Assembly: GCA_947471745.1 (NCBI GenBank)
Contig: CANJKZ010000777.1
Span: 1,798,501 to 1,862,500 of the forward strand
DNA: 64,000 nt
Reading direction: 5' to 3'
From: Closterium sp. Naga37s-1
Lineage: Eukaryota; Streptophyta; Zygnematophyceae; Desmidiales; Closteriaceae
Shown: in pieces, positions 1 to 11,310 of the stretch
Numbering within the stretch: the stretch's first letter is position 1
How the letters are laid out: each line of letters starts with the position of its first letter
Made by a program: the position numbers and the translations under genes
Notes under the pieces: generated by a model
Databases searched by the model: none
The model's input: only the letters and a program-made list of their open reading frames with translations
Told to the model about the DNA's origin: nothing

Positions 1-558
1 CCCTTCTGCAGCCCGCGCGGCGCGCCCTGCTGCCCCGCGCTTCGCGCCCTACTGCAGCCCGCACGTCGCGCCCTGATGCAGCCTGCGCGTCGCGCCCTAC
101 TGCCCCTCGCGTCACGCACTGCTGTAGCCCGTGCGCCAGCGCCCTGCCCTGCGCGCGCTGGCGCCCTGCCCTGCGCCAGGGTCCTGCCTTGCCCACGCCC
201 TGCCCTGCGCCAACACCCTTCCCTGCGCCAGTGCCCTGCCCTGCGCGCGCTGGCGCCCTGCCCTGTGCCAGCGCCCTCCTGTGCGCCAGCGCCCTGCCCT
301 GCACCAGCGCCCTGCCCTACGCCAGCGGCCTGCCCTGCGCCAGCGCCCTGCTAAACCCTAAATAATAATAATAAAAAAAAACCCGTAGGCGCTTCTGCCC
401 TACGAGCTACTGCCTGCTGCTGCCAGCTACTGCCCTGCTCTGGCCGCGCGCCGCCCTGCTCTGGCCGCGCGCCGCCCTGCTCTGGCCGCGCGCCGCCCTG
501 CTCTGACCGCGCGGCGCACTGCTCTGGCCGCACGCCGCCCTTCCTTGACCGTGCACCG
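1..558 (+). repeat. GC-rich repetitive leader of element A
   Basis: The first 350 bases are irregular tandem copies of a CCCTGCCCTGCGCC-like unit. They are followed by a short AT-rich tract (352-380) and by copies of CCCTGCTCTGGCCGCGCGCCG (about 430-530). Comparable GC-rich repeat leaders precede the coding region in elements B, C, D and G. In G a similar A/T tract (46598-46632, opposite strand) splits the leader. Open frames here are by-products of GC-rich repeats. Confidence 0.6.
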
Positions 559-697
559 TGTCAGAGGTCCACTGGTGATCCCCGATTGATCCTAGGGAAG
601 GGTTACAGGCACGTTGGCCTGGGGGGTTATGGGCGCACTTACCCGCTACACAAACAAGCCCTTTTATCCCAATGGTATAGTGGTTGGGATTCTGACA
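559..697. mobile_element. Solo LTR, 139 bp, with 5-bp target duplication
   Basis: The segment begins TGTCAGA and ends TCTGACA, so it has perfect 7-bp inverted ends of the TG...CA type. It is flanked by CACCG on both sides (554-558 and 698-702). Its length matches the 126-139 bp LTRs of elements A, B, C, D and G, but the interior differs, so it comes from another family. No internal region is present, so it fits an LTR left by recombination between the two LTRs of an element, or a very small LTR-type element. It lies in the leader of element A and was inserted after A. Confidence 0.8.
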
Positions 698-765
698 CAC
701 CGCCCCGACCTACCCTAGTGCCTCCTTGCCGCCCTTCCTGCTCTGCGTGGTGCCCTGCTGGTCGC

Positions 766-2353
766 ATGCCTTCCTTTCACGACAGCGGTGGGAGTGGTGG
801 CGGCCTCAGTAGTAGTCGCTTTGGAGCTTTTCGGTGGAGAGTTTCTGGCGGTGGCCAGATGCAGCTGCAGCGACGTTCGAGCGAGACCCTTACGCCCCAG
901 CAGCTTCGTGAGTGGTACGCCCGTAGGCGTCGTGGCGGCGGCAGTAGTGGCAGTCGTGGTGCAGCTAGTCGGTTGGGAGTTTCTGGCGGTGGCCTGGTGC
1001 AGCTGCAGCCGCGTCCGCTCGAGACCCTTACGCCCCAGCAGCTTCGTGAGTGGTACGCTCAGTGTGGGGGGTCTTTGAGTAGTGCTCGCTGCCAGTACGT
1101 CATTCGCACAGGTGATCGGGCTGGTCAGACATGCGGAACACCTGGCCACACACAGTCCCGCTGCTTTTCCTGTCTGAGCGACACCTGGCATGCACAGTTT
1201 GGCGACGCGGCTGAGCTCCCCCGCTGGCTAGAGCTGCTTAGGCAGGGCGTCGATGTCTTTGCGCTAGACTATGACGCCATCCTTACTGCCATGTATGCAT
1301 TGACTGTTAGTTCTGAGGGTGACTGTTACTTGTGTGTGCCACCCGACCCAGGTATAGAGGCTGCTACTCTAGGTGCTAGTGAGTCTACTCTCTCTGGTAC
1401 AGCGCCTGTTGAGGCCTTGCACACTTTCACACTTGACTCAGGTGCTTCCTACTGTTTCTTTCGCGACAGTACCACAGTCACACCACTCCCTGCACCTGTT
1501 GCTGTCAGACTGGCTGACCCCTCAGGGGGCCCAGTTTTTGCCCGTTCTACCACTGTTCTCCCGTGTCCGGCGGTTCCGTCCGGCTCACTCTCAGGTCTTC
1601 ACCTCCCCTCGTTCTCAACGAACATGGTGAGTACCGCTGCCCTCAAGGATGTGATGGTTGATACATTTACTCTTGGGGGTCAGCGTGTGTCGATCTGCAC
1701 GTGTGCACGGACGGGCCGTCACCTGGCCACGTTCACCCGTCGGCCAGGGTCGAGTCTGTACACACTGACTCCTGAGCCTCCCCAGGTAGCTGCGTCTGCG
1801 TCCGCGCCAGGTCAGCTTGCGGGCCCCTGCTCGTGTCGCGCCCTGTCGCACCAGACTCTCCTTTGGCACCACCGCCTTGGTCACCCCTCAGTGCCTCGCC
1901 TCCGTGGCATGCACTCCCGCTACCTTGTCTCTGGTCTTCCCAGGTCTCTGCCTGCCCTCCCACGCTCGTCTACCCTGCTCTTTCTTCCTTGCGTCGAGGG
2001 GCGGCAGCGCGCCGCTCCTCACTCCTCCTTGTTCCCCCCGACAGAGGATCCCTTGCAGACTCTTCACATGGACGTGTGGGGCCCAGCCCGCGTCCGTGGA
2101 CAGGGCCGCGAGCGATACTTTCTGCTGGTTGTTAACGACTACTCGCGTTACACCACAGTCTTCCCCTTGCGCAGCAAGGGGGAGGTCCCTGATGTCTTGA
2201 TCCCTTGGATCCACACTGTCCGTCTCCAGCTTCGCGAGCGGTTCCACTCGGACTTTCCTGTCCTGCGTGTGCACTGTGACAGAGGTGGTGAGTTCGCCTC
2301 CGACCTCTTGCGGGACTTTTGTCGTGGGGAGGGCATCCGCCAGACGTTCACGC
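766..2353 (+). pseudogene. Element A polyprotein, 5' half (linker, protease, first part of integrase)
   Basis: This would encode the start of the copia polyprotein. In order I see two copies of the LTPQQLREWYA motif (about 893-925 and 1024-1060), a knuckle of the form C-x13-C-x4-H-x4-C (about 1093-1165), the aspartic protease triad D-S-G at 1435-1443, the pre-integrase H..H region (WHHRLGHPS, about 1864-1890), and the integrase core with D in HMDVWGP (about 2068) and D in CDRGGEF (about 2278). The pre-integrase Cys pair keeps only one Cys (FLPC). No capsid-type Gag precedes it. The frame stops at 2353 because element B is inserted there and resumes at 16243. The true start codon is uncertain; the ATG at 766 is the first after the solo LTR. 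Confidence 0.8.
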
Positions 2354-2487
2354 TGTTAGAATCTAGAGACAGGAATGGATCAACTATGAAAGAGTTGGGT
2401 CCAAGTATGAAACCCTAAAAGGGGCTGTACCCCATATTGGCTACCCCACTACAGCCTACACATATATAACATGCATGTACTGTGACA
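2354..2487 (-). repeat. Element B 3' LTR (134 bp)
   Basis: It differs from the partner LTR at 16104-16237 in 5 of 134 positions with no gap. In element orientation it starts TGTCACAG and ends TTCTAACA, and holds an ATATATA run near its start and a core (GTGTAGGCTGTAGTGGGGTA) shared by the LTRs of the A, C, D and G families. Confidence 0.93.
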
Positions 2488-2713
2488 CACCCCTATAGGC
2501 AAAGTGGGGGAGAACAAAGGGTCACAAGACCAGTCAAGAGATGCAAAGCAAGCTCAGGGTGGATCACAACGTCACCACACAAACTGAGCACAAGCAAAGG
2601 GCCACAAGGCCAGTTCACATGCAGAGGTATATATGCAACAACAACAGCACAGTGATCTCTACCTAGCAGAGCAAGCATGCAGGTATATGTATAAATCACA
2701 GTACAAGCAAAGT
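2488..2713 (-). other. Element B 3' untranslated region with polypurine tract and twin hairpins
   Basis: Next to the LTR, the - strand ends in CCTATAGGGGTG, the purine-rich primer for plus-strand synthesis. Upstream are two short stem-loops, at 2520-2531 (GGTC/GACC stem on the + strand, ACAA loop) and 2600-2611 (GGCC/GGCC stem, same loop), 80 nt apart. The same arrangement occurs in elements A, C, D and G. There is no coding capacity here. Confidence 0.7.
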
Positions 2714-5032
2714 CTACAGCAAGTGAGGAAACGTGGGCACAAGGCCTAACAAAGTACAAAAACGCTGATGATCACCAGACGGAAGTGCCTTGGTGAATAT
2801 ATCAGCAGTGTTGGCCCGAGTGGCCACGTGAGCAAGACGAAGCTGACCACGCTGCTGCAACTCTCGAGCAAGGAAGTAACGCAGAGCGATGTGCTTCGTT
2901 CTATGCTCCAGTCTGTGCTCCTGACACAAGGCAATGGCGGCCTTGTTGTCTACGTACAGCACTGGAGGAGAACGAGGCCGCTCTCCCAGGTCGGTCAGCA
3001 GGTAGGTGAGCCAGCGTAGCTCCTGTGCAGCCATGGCTGTGGCGTAGATCTCAGCCTCACAACTGGAGCCGAGAACAGAGGACGAGCGTGTAGACCGCCA
3101 GGAAACAGAGCCAAAGCCAAGGGTGAAGGTGTAACCCTGTGACGACCGCTTCGTAGCCAGGTCGTCAACCCAAGAGGCGTTCGAGTGCCCAGTGAGGACA
3201 ACATCGCCCCGTCCTCCAAGCACGAGCCCCAAGCCCAATGAACTGCACAAGTAGCGGAATACCCTCTTAGCAGCATCCATGTGCACCTTTCGGTGCCTGC
3301 CAGGAGCCACGTAGCGAGCCAGAAGGCCAAGAGGGTACGCAAGGTCAGGACGAGTGCAGGTCATCAGGTACATGAGGCAGCCCACTAGCTCTGGGTAAGG
3401 ACCACTCGGCTCTACGGACTCGTCCGAAGGTGGAGCTGAGAGCGAGTGACCTGTAGCCAGAGGAGTGTGCTGTGGCGAGGACCAGGTGAAGCTGAAGCAC
3501 TGAAGGACCTGCTGCACCATGTGTGACTGAGTCAGTGTGATGGTGCGGCGTGCTATTTCCTGGGTGATCTGCAAGCCAAGGTAACTCACGTGGCGCCTGG
3601 CGGAGACCGTAGACCGGCCGCCGGAGGCTCCACTGGGTATCAGGAGGGAACGACCCAGTGAAGCCAGGAGGGCGGCGCAGCCAGATCTCCTCGTGCAGGC
3701 TGCCCTGTAAGAAAGCTGTGCTGAAGTCAAGAGAGTGAAGCTCGTAGTCACGCTGAGCGGCAACGTGCAGCAGCACCCGAAGAGTGGTCATCTTCGGGGT
3801 GGGGGAGAAGGTCTGGAAGAAGACAACTCCCTCTCGCTGACTGAAACCTCGAGCAATATAACGAGCCTTGAAGACAGGCGGAGAACCTGGCGGCCGCTTC
3901 ACCCTGAAAATCCACATGCCATCGACGATGTTAGCCCCAGGAGGGGGAACCTCATCAACGTAAGTGCCTGTGGACTTCCAGGATGCCATCTGTGTGTCCA
4001 TGACTGTCTGCCACTGAGAGGAGTACTCACCCGCGATCGCCTCAGCGTAAGAGCGCGGGGTCGGAATGTCTGGAGCATCCGGGTCTCCCTCAGGGGCAAG
4101 CAGCATGGACACGAGATGAGGCGCAGCGGCTGCAAGACACTCAAGGTCCTCATGCCTGTCCTCAAGGATGTCCGTGCCAAGAGCGCACTCACCCCCGACG
4201 GACGGAGGACAGACAGACTCAGACTCAGCAACAAGACTAGTGGCGTAGTCTAGACGACAGGCAGCAGCAAAGTCAACAAGCTCAGCGACTAAGGCAGACG
4301 CAGCAGCAGACTCAAGCGACGGGTCAGTGACAACTGTGGCTAGCAGACGCGTGACAGTAGGGTGAGCAGCACGAGCGCGGTTAGACTCAGGCTCTGGAAC
4401 GTCAGGCAGAGAAGACGCAGGCGGGGATGGCAGGGGAACACGCTGCGGAGCAGAGGAAGGACGCAGGGCCATGAGGTGTGTGCTTGGGACAGCCGGCGGA
4501 CGCTCACGAGGAATACGACGACTAGTGCGGACCATGCGAACAGGCGAGACAGGACGAGACGTAGGCTAACGACGCTCAGGAAGACCGCCTGTCAGCTCAG
4601 TGTAAGGAGAAGGAGCAGGCAGCGGTGAGCCAGGCTGTAACGGAAGACCAGTAGAAGACGAGAGGCTAAGAACCTGGCGAAGCACGGAGCCAGGCGGTGG
4701 CAGAGACGAAGGTGACGGCGGAGCGAAGAACAGTCGCGGCGGCGCAGCGCCACCAGCACCAGTAGCTCCAGCACCTCCTGCAGCTCCAGAACCTCCAGCG
4801 CCAGCACCCGCAGCAGCACCATAACCTCCAGCTCCGGCGCCACCAGCGCCAGCACCTCCAACAGCTCCAGAACCTCCAGCGCCAGCACCCGCAGTAGCTC
4901 CAGAACCTCCAGCTCCAGCGCCACCAGCGCCAGCACCTCCTGCAGCTCCAGAACCTCCAGCGCCAGCACCCGCAGCAGCTCCAGAACCTCCAGCTCCGGC
5001 GCCACCAGCACCAGCACCTCCAACAGCTCCAA
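2714..5032 (-). pseudogene. Element B polyprotein, 3' half (linker, reverse transcriptase, RNase H)
   Basis: Reading on the - strand from 5032: an Ala/Gly/Pro-rich linker, then a conserved acidic segment (VTRLLATVVTDPS..., about 4345), then RT starting near W-K-S-T-G-T-Y (about 3985) with F-x-V-K-R and the SLDFSTAFLQG box (about 3730). At about 3586-3592 the sequence jumps from QAPRE of the RT palm straight to SYLGLQIT. Roughly 85 residues are missing, including the catalytic YVDD, and the reading frame changes. RNase H follows with DASW-like, SSCEAEIYA and LYVDNKAA motifs. A GAG-to-TAG stop lies at about 4566-4568. The protein could not be an active RT. Confidence 0.88.
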
Positions 5033-5037
5033 AACCT

Positions 5038-5174
5038 TGTGAAAATGAGAACGAGGATGAATGAACTATGAATGAAGTGAGTACATATAGGAAACCCTAA
5101 TTGTGTTGTACCCCCTATGGGATACCCCACTATAGCCTACACAACAGCATAAGCTATATATATATGTTCTGACA
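5038..5174 (-). repeat. Element C 3' LTR (137 bp)
   Basis: It is identical to 12114-12250. In element orientation it starts TGTCAGAACATATATATATA, so a TATA-like run lies only about 10 nt from the LTR start, and it ends CATTTTCACA. Confidence 0.95.
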
Positions 5175-5379
5175 CACCCCCATAGGCAAAGTGGGGGAGA
5201 ACAAGGGGTCACAAGACCAGTCACGCAAAGAACAGCAAGCTCAGGGTGGATCACAAAGTCACCACACAGTCCGAGCACAACGACAAGGCCACAAGGCCAG
5301 TTCACATGCAGGAGTGCACATATATATATAGAGCTAGACAAGCAAGAGCAGGTATATATATGTGACAGTACAAGCAAGG
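5175..5379 (-). other. Element C 3' untranslated region, purine tract and twin hairpins
   Basis: The purine tract CTATGGGGGTG abuts the LTR on the - strand. Stem-loops lie at 5207-5218 (GGTC-ACAA-GACC on the + strand) and 5287-5298 (GGCC-ACAA-GGCC), 80 nt apart, as in elements A, B and D. Confidence 0.7.
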
Positions 5380-7949
5380 TCAAGAGGAGAGCAAGTGAGG
5401 CAAGACAGGTACAAGACCCAGCTGAGTGCAGAAGCGCTGATGGTCACAAGGCGGAAGTGCCTTGGTGAACACATCAGCAGTGTTGGCCTCAGAGGCCACG
5501 TACGCAAGTCGCAACTGACCACGCTGCTGCAGCTCACGAGCAAGAAAGTAACGGAGAGCAATGTGCTTCGTTCTGTGCTCCAAGCGCTGCTCTCGACACA
5601 AGGCCAGCATGGCCTTGTTGTCTACGTACAGCACTGGAGGAGAACGAGGCGGCTCTCCAAGGTCAGTCAGCAGGTAGGTGAGCCAGCGAAGCTCCTGTGC
5701 AGCCATGGCCCCGGCGTAGATCTCAGCCTCACAACTGGAGCCGAGAACAGAGGACGAGCGAGTAGCCCGCCACGAGACAGAGCCGGAACCAAGACTAAAG
5801 GTGTAACCCTGCGACGACCGCTGCGTAGCCTGGTCGTCAGCCCAAGAAGCGTCCGCGTGCCCAGTGAGCACCACTGGACTCCGCCCTCCAAGCACTAGCC
5901 CCATGCCCGACGTACTGCACAAGTAGCGCAACACCCTCTTCGCTGCAGCCATGTGCTCTGGTCGGTGTCTCCCAGGAGCAACATAGCGTGCAAGAATGCT
6001 AAGAGGGTATGCAAGGTCAGGTCGTGTGCAGGTCATCAGGTACATGAGGCAACCAACAAGCTCTGGGTACGGGCCACTCGACTCTACGGACTCATCCGAA
6101 GGCAGAGCTGAGAGCGAGTGGCGAGTAGACAGAGGAGTGGCCTGAGGCGAGGAGTACGTGAAGCCGAAGCGCTGAAGGACCTGCTGCACCATGTGTGACT
6201 GAGTCAAGGTAATGGTGCGGCGTGCTCTGTCCCGAGTGATCTGCAAGCCAAGGTAGCTGCGCAGTTCACCCAGGTCTGTGCACGTGTGTCTCTTCTGCAG
6301 CTCGGACTTCACGTAGGCTAGTCCAGCAGTGTCAGCTGTGGCAAAGACCAAGTCGTCGACGTACACGAGGATGTAGAACGGCGGCAAAGAAGTGTCGGTG
6401 CGCAGAAACAACGACGGGTCAGCAGTAGAGGGAGCAAACCCAAGAGCCGCAAGCGTAGTCCTCAGTGTGTCGTGCCACTCACGCGGTGCCTGGCGGAGAC
6501 CGTAGACTGGCCGTCGGAGGCTCTACTGGGTGCCAGGAGGGACAGTCCCAGTGAAGCCAGGTGGACGGCGCAGCCAGATCTCCTCGTGCAGGCTACCCTG
6601 CAAGAAAGCAGTGCTGAAGTCAAGAGAGTGGAGCTCGTAGTCGCGCTGAGCGGCTATGTGCAGCAGCACCCGAAGAGTGGTCATCTTCGGGGTGGGAGAG
6701 AAGGTCTGAAAGTAGTCAACTCCCTGCCGCTGACTGAAGCCACGAGCGACGTACCGCGCCTTGAAGACAGGTGGAGAGCCCGGCGGCCGCTTCACTCTGA
6801 AGATCCACATGCCACTGACGATGTTCGCCCCAGGAGGGGGAACCGCGTCAACGTAGGTGCCTGTGGACTTCCAGGACGCCATCTCTGCATCCATAGCTGC
6901 CTGCCACTGAGAGGAGTAGGGACCCTCTACGGCCTCCACGTAAGAGCGCGGAGTCGGGATGTCTAGTGCATCCGGGTCTCCCTCAGGGGCAAGTAGTACG
7001 GACGCGAGATGAGGTGAAGCAGCAGCCAGACACTGGAACTCCTCCTGCCTGTCCTCAAGGACGTCCGTGCCAAGAGCACACTCACCCCCGACGGACGGAG
7101 GACAGACAGACGCAGACTCAGCAACAAGACCGGCAGCGTAGTCTAGACGACAGCGAGCAGCAAAGTCGACGAGCTCAGCAACAAGAGCAGACGCAGCAGT
7201 GGACTCAAAAGAGGGGTCAGTGACGACAGTAGCAAGGAGACGTGTGACAGTAGGACTGGTAGCACGAAGAGAGTTGGACTCTGGGTCGGTAAGTGCAGGA
7301 AGAGAGGACTCAGGAGGAGAAGGCAAAGGGGCACGCAGAGGAGCAGTGGACGGACGCAAAGACATCCGGTGCGTGCCAGGGACAGGAGGAGGACGCTGAC
7401 GCGAACCGCGACCACTAGCGCTAGCAGCACGAACAGGCGACGCAGGACGAGACGCAGGCTCACGACGCTCAGCAAGACCTCCAGTGGGACCAGTGTAAGG
7501 AGAGGGAGCAGGAAGTGGGGAGGCGGGCTCTAACTGGGACTGTGACTGAACAGGCGGTGGACACGCTGCAGGAGGAGAAAGACCAAGAACCTGCTGTAGG
7601 AGTGGAACGAAGTACGGCCGAGGCCGCGCGGCGACTCCAGACACAGCAGGGACAGCACCCTCAGCAGCAGCACCAGCGCCAGCAGCACCTCCAGGGGCAG
7701 GACCTCCAGCAGCACCAGCAGCACCAACACCCGCAGCAGCTCCAGCTCCAGGCGGACCCGAAGGCCCAGCAGCTCCGGGACCAGCGGCACAAGTACCCTC
7801 AGCAGTCGAAGGAGCTCCGGCTCCAGCAGTACGTCTCCAGCGGCGAGCAAACCACTCGCGCAGCTCCTGTGGAGAGAGGGGCTCCCGCCGAGGCGAAGCA
7901 CCCGGAGAACCGCCAGGTCCCGCACCGCCAGACGCCACAAGGGGAGGTC

Positions 7950-8280
7950 CAGTGGCCGCAGGCTCCGCAGCTCCAGGCTCAGCAGCTCCAGACGCAGCAC
8001 CCCCTGGCTCAGCACCCCCAGTCGCAGCACCCCCAGGCTCAGCACCCCCAGACTCCGCACCCCCAGGCTCAGCACCCCCAGTCGCAGCACCCCCAGGCTC
8101 AGCACCCCCAGACTCCGCACCCCCAGGCTCAGCACCCCCAGTCGCAGTACCCCCAGGCTCAGTACCCCCAGACTCAGCACCCCCAGGCTCAGCACCCCCA
8201 GGCTCAGCACCCACGCGCGTAGCACCCCCAGAGTCAGCACCCCCAGGCTCAGCACCCGCAGCAGGACCAGAGTCACCAGC
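7950..8280 (-). repeat. 15-nt tandem repeats coding the GAEPG linker of element C
   Basis: The + strand shows repeated CACCCCCAGGCTCAG units with variants (CAGTCGCAG, CAGACTCCG). On the coding strand they give the pentapeptide series G-A-E-P/S-G of the integrase-RT linker. The same linker in elements A (16800-17040), B (12850-13020), D (23935-24075) and G (43925-44140) has the same repeat logic. It is likely a flexible spacer; copy number varies between elements. Confidence 0.8.
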
Positions 8281-10319
8281 AACCTCGACCGGCTCGACTG
8301 CGTCTACCTGGGACACACCTGAAGGGGCAGGACCCTGAGGGGGAAGGGGGTCTACCGGGGGGGGACCTGGCACAAGGAATTGCGGTGGCGGGGGGAGGGA
8401 AGGAGTGCGGTAGGGGAAGAGGCGGTAGAAGGGGACTGACTCGTCGAACGTGACGTCCTGGGAGGACAGAACACGACGAGAGGAGGGGTGGTAGAACTGC
8501 CACCCTGGCGCGTCAGGGGGGAAGCCGAGGAAGACACAGGGAGCAGCACGAGGGGACAGCTTGTCCGCAGACAAGTCGCGGACAAACGCCCGAGATCCCC
8601 AGACACGGAACGCAGACGCATCGCCGACCTTCCCCGTCCACAGCAGAGCTGGGGAGGTCTCCGGCCGGGAGACCCTGGGGTGAAGGTTGATCTGATGCGC
8701 CGCGTACCGAACCGCAAACGGCCACAGAAAATGGGGGGCAGCCGCATGCATCATGGACGTACGAGCGACGTCCATGACCATGCCAATGCGGCGCTCAGCA
8801 ATCCCATTTTGCTGTGGAGAGTCCGGAAGCGTAAAGGTCTGGCGGATGCCTCGTGCACGACAGTAGGCTCGCAGAAGGCCAGAGGAGAACTCTCCACCTC
8901 GGTCAGAGTGCAGACGCAGAACAGGAAAGTCCGAGCCGAAGCTCCTCCTGAGCTGGAGACGAGCTGCGCGGATCCAGTCGATCAACACCTCAGTAACATC
9001 ACCCTTGCTGCGCAAGGGGAAGACTGTGGTGTAACGCGAGTAGTCGTCAACCACCAGCAGGAAGTAGCGCTCGTGACCCTGCCCACGGACGCGGGCCGGG
9101 CCCCACACGTCCATGTGAAGCGTCTGCAGAGGAGCCTCTGTCGGGGGAAACTGGGAGGAGTGAGGGGCAGCCCGGAGCCGCCCCTCGACACAGGGGACAC
9201 AGGAAGGTCCGGGTCCCGAGGGAAGGGGAGGGAGAGACCGGGGAAGACCAGAGACAAGGACACGGGAAGCCATGCCCCGAAGACGAGGCAAGGAGGGGTG
9301 GCCAAGACGGTGGTGCCACAGGAGAGTCTCCTGAGACAGGCGGCGACACGAGCAGGGGGCAGACTCAGGACCAGACCTGGACGCAGCAGCAAACACCTGA
9401 CCCGACGCAGCTACCTGGCCAGACGCAGGGACAGGAGGAGACTCAGTGGTCAGGGTGTAGAGACTCGACCCCGGCCGACGCGAAAACGTGGCCAGGTGTC
9501 GGCCTGTGCGGGCGTCCGAGCAGTGGGTCACCCGCTGACTCGCAGGAGTAAACTGGTGAACCCCCGCATCCTGCAGGTCAGCACCACTCACCAAGTTCGT
9601 CGAGAACGAGGGGAGGTACAGACCAGACAAGGTGCCCGAGGGGGCAGCCGGACACGGGAGGACAGTGGAGAAGTGAGAGAGGACAGGACCCCCAGAGGGG
9701 TCAGCCAGGGAGACTGCAACCGGCCGGCCAAGCGGCGTGAGTGTGGTGCGGTCTCGAAAGAAGGAGCGAGAAGCCCCTGAGTCAAGCGTGAAGGTGAGGG
9801 AGGCCGAAGCCGACGCAGTACCTGAGAGCGCAGCCTCACCAGTACCTGAGAGTGCAGACGCACTGGCACCTAGAGCAGCAGCCGCAGAAGTACCTGGCGC
9901 AGCAGTACCAATGCCCGGGTCGGGCGGGAAACACCGGTAACAGTCACCCTCCTCACTAATAGTCACAGCATACATGGCAGCAAGGATAGCATCAAAGTCA
10001 AGATCAAAGATAGCTACGCCAGCCCTAGACAGCTCTCCCCAACGGGGAATCTCACTAGCCTCGGGGAACTGCTGACGCCAAGCGTCCGTCAGGCGGCCAA
10101 AGCAGCGCTGGGTGGGGTGGGCACCTCCACACTGCTCACCCGCGCGGTCGCCGGAACGAAGGACGTAGGTGCACGGACCAAAACCCCCACCCCGCTGACG
10201 CTGCGTGTACCACTCACGGAGCTGCTGGGGCGGGGGGATGTCCCGCGAACGCTGCTGCTGCTGCTGCTGCTGACGCTGGCCACCACCAGAGCCGCTACGC
10301 TGCGGGGCACCACCCCGAC

Positions 10320-10520
10320 CAGCTCCACCCCCTCCGCCACCGCCGCCTCCACCTCCACCACCACCGCTGCCTCCGCTCCCACCGCTGCCGCCGCCACCGC
10401 CTCCTCCTCCGCTGCTGACACCGCCACCACCGCCCCCGCCACCACTCCCACCGCCACTCCCACTCCCTCCGCCGCCTCCACCGCCACCTCCACCGCCCCC
10501 GCCAGGTCCACCCGCGCCCT
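10320..10520 (-). repeat. Polyglycine-coding repeat in the Gag linker of element C
   Basis: Runs of CCACC/CCGCC on the + strand give a near-pure Gly tract with scattered Ser on the coding strand. It separates the capsid-type region from the knuckle. Element D has almost the whole region before this tract deleted. Confidence 0.8.
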
Positions 10521-11310
10521 TGCCCCCCTTGCCCCTGCCAGGGCGGCGTCTCCCGCTAGGGGCAGACGCCGCGCAGACCGACTCAAGACCAAGCAGGTCG
10601 GCAGCAGCAGCAGAGGCAACAGAGGGCAGCAGGGGGGAAGGAGAACACCCCTCAAAGATGGGGGTGCGAGGGTCACCACGAGAGGCTCCTACAGCGACGA
10701 TGCTCTTCTCCGCCGCCAGGAGGGACTTCTCGAGGAGGTCGACAGTGAGAGTGGTGGGACAGACTGAGAGGAAGTGGTCCCTGACTACGTGAAGGGAGTC
10801 AGGGAGGCGTGTGACTATGTAGTAGAGAGTGATGTACATGGGGGGGGGGTTCTTGGCGCAGAACTCAGCAGGAAGGGCGGCACGGTAGCGAGTGTCACTA
10901 GTGCGGAGGTGCGTAATGAGGTCAGCGACAGTGGGAAAGGCAGCAAGGTCAGGAAAGAGGTACGGTAGCATGAGGCGGCTAAGGGCAGCAGTGGCAGGGG
11001 AAGAGTAGCGCGCAACTACAGCGTCGTACAAGGTCTGAGCACTCTTGTACTGACTAAAGTGCGCGCGCTCAGTGGTAGGCAGGTGGCGACGCACAGCAAG
11101 ACGTGCAGCAGCATCGCGGGTGGCCCACTGAGAGCGAACAGTGGGGTCAGCATCAGCAGCAGGGGCAGGAGAGGCGCCAGAGGTGAGGTCAAAGAGGGAA
11201 AGACCGTCCGCCCTATCGCACTGTAAGAACAGCTGCAGGTCGTCGACCCAGACCTCAAAGTCAATGGCTCGACCCTGAGCGTCAAAAGCGAGGACACTAG
11301 GGGTAGCCAT

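Larger units (their letters stand above)
5380..11310 (-). pseudogene. Element C Gag-Pol polyprotein with one nonsense codon
   Basis: A single frame of 1977 codons runs from ATG at 11308-11310 (MATPSVLAFDAQG) to the stop at 5380. I chose this start over the in-frame ATG at 11352 because element D has the same MATPSVL start. Order: capsid-type Gag (residues about 1-240); a long Gly-rich linker (about 250-355); the PQQLREWYT motif; a knuckle C-x13-C-x3-H-x4-C; protease DSGAS; pre-integrase WHHRLGHPS and CVPC; integrase D, D and E (GIAERR, about 8795); an Ala/Gly/Glu/Pro linker with SPQELREWFA; RT with YVDD (about 6355); and RNase H with DASWADD, CEAEIYA and YVDNKA. The only break is TAG at 6523-6525 (codon 1596) where relatives have TGG. 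Without that codon it would look intact, so it is a recent copy. Confidence 0.93.

Noticed and set aside
670..697. tRNA-like string (GGTATAGTGGTTGGGATTC)
   Set aside because: It resembles a tRNA D-arm but no acceptor, anticodon or T arm follows; it lies inside the solo LTR.
7530..8282. Leu/Val-rich and Gln-rich frames opposite or beside the linkers of A, B, C, D and G
   Set aside because: They are shadow frames of the G-A-E-P and polyglycine coding repeats.
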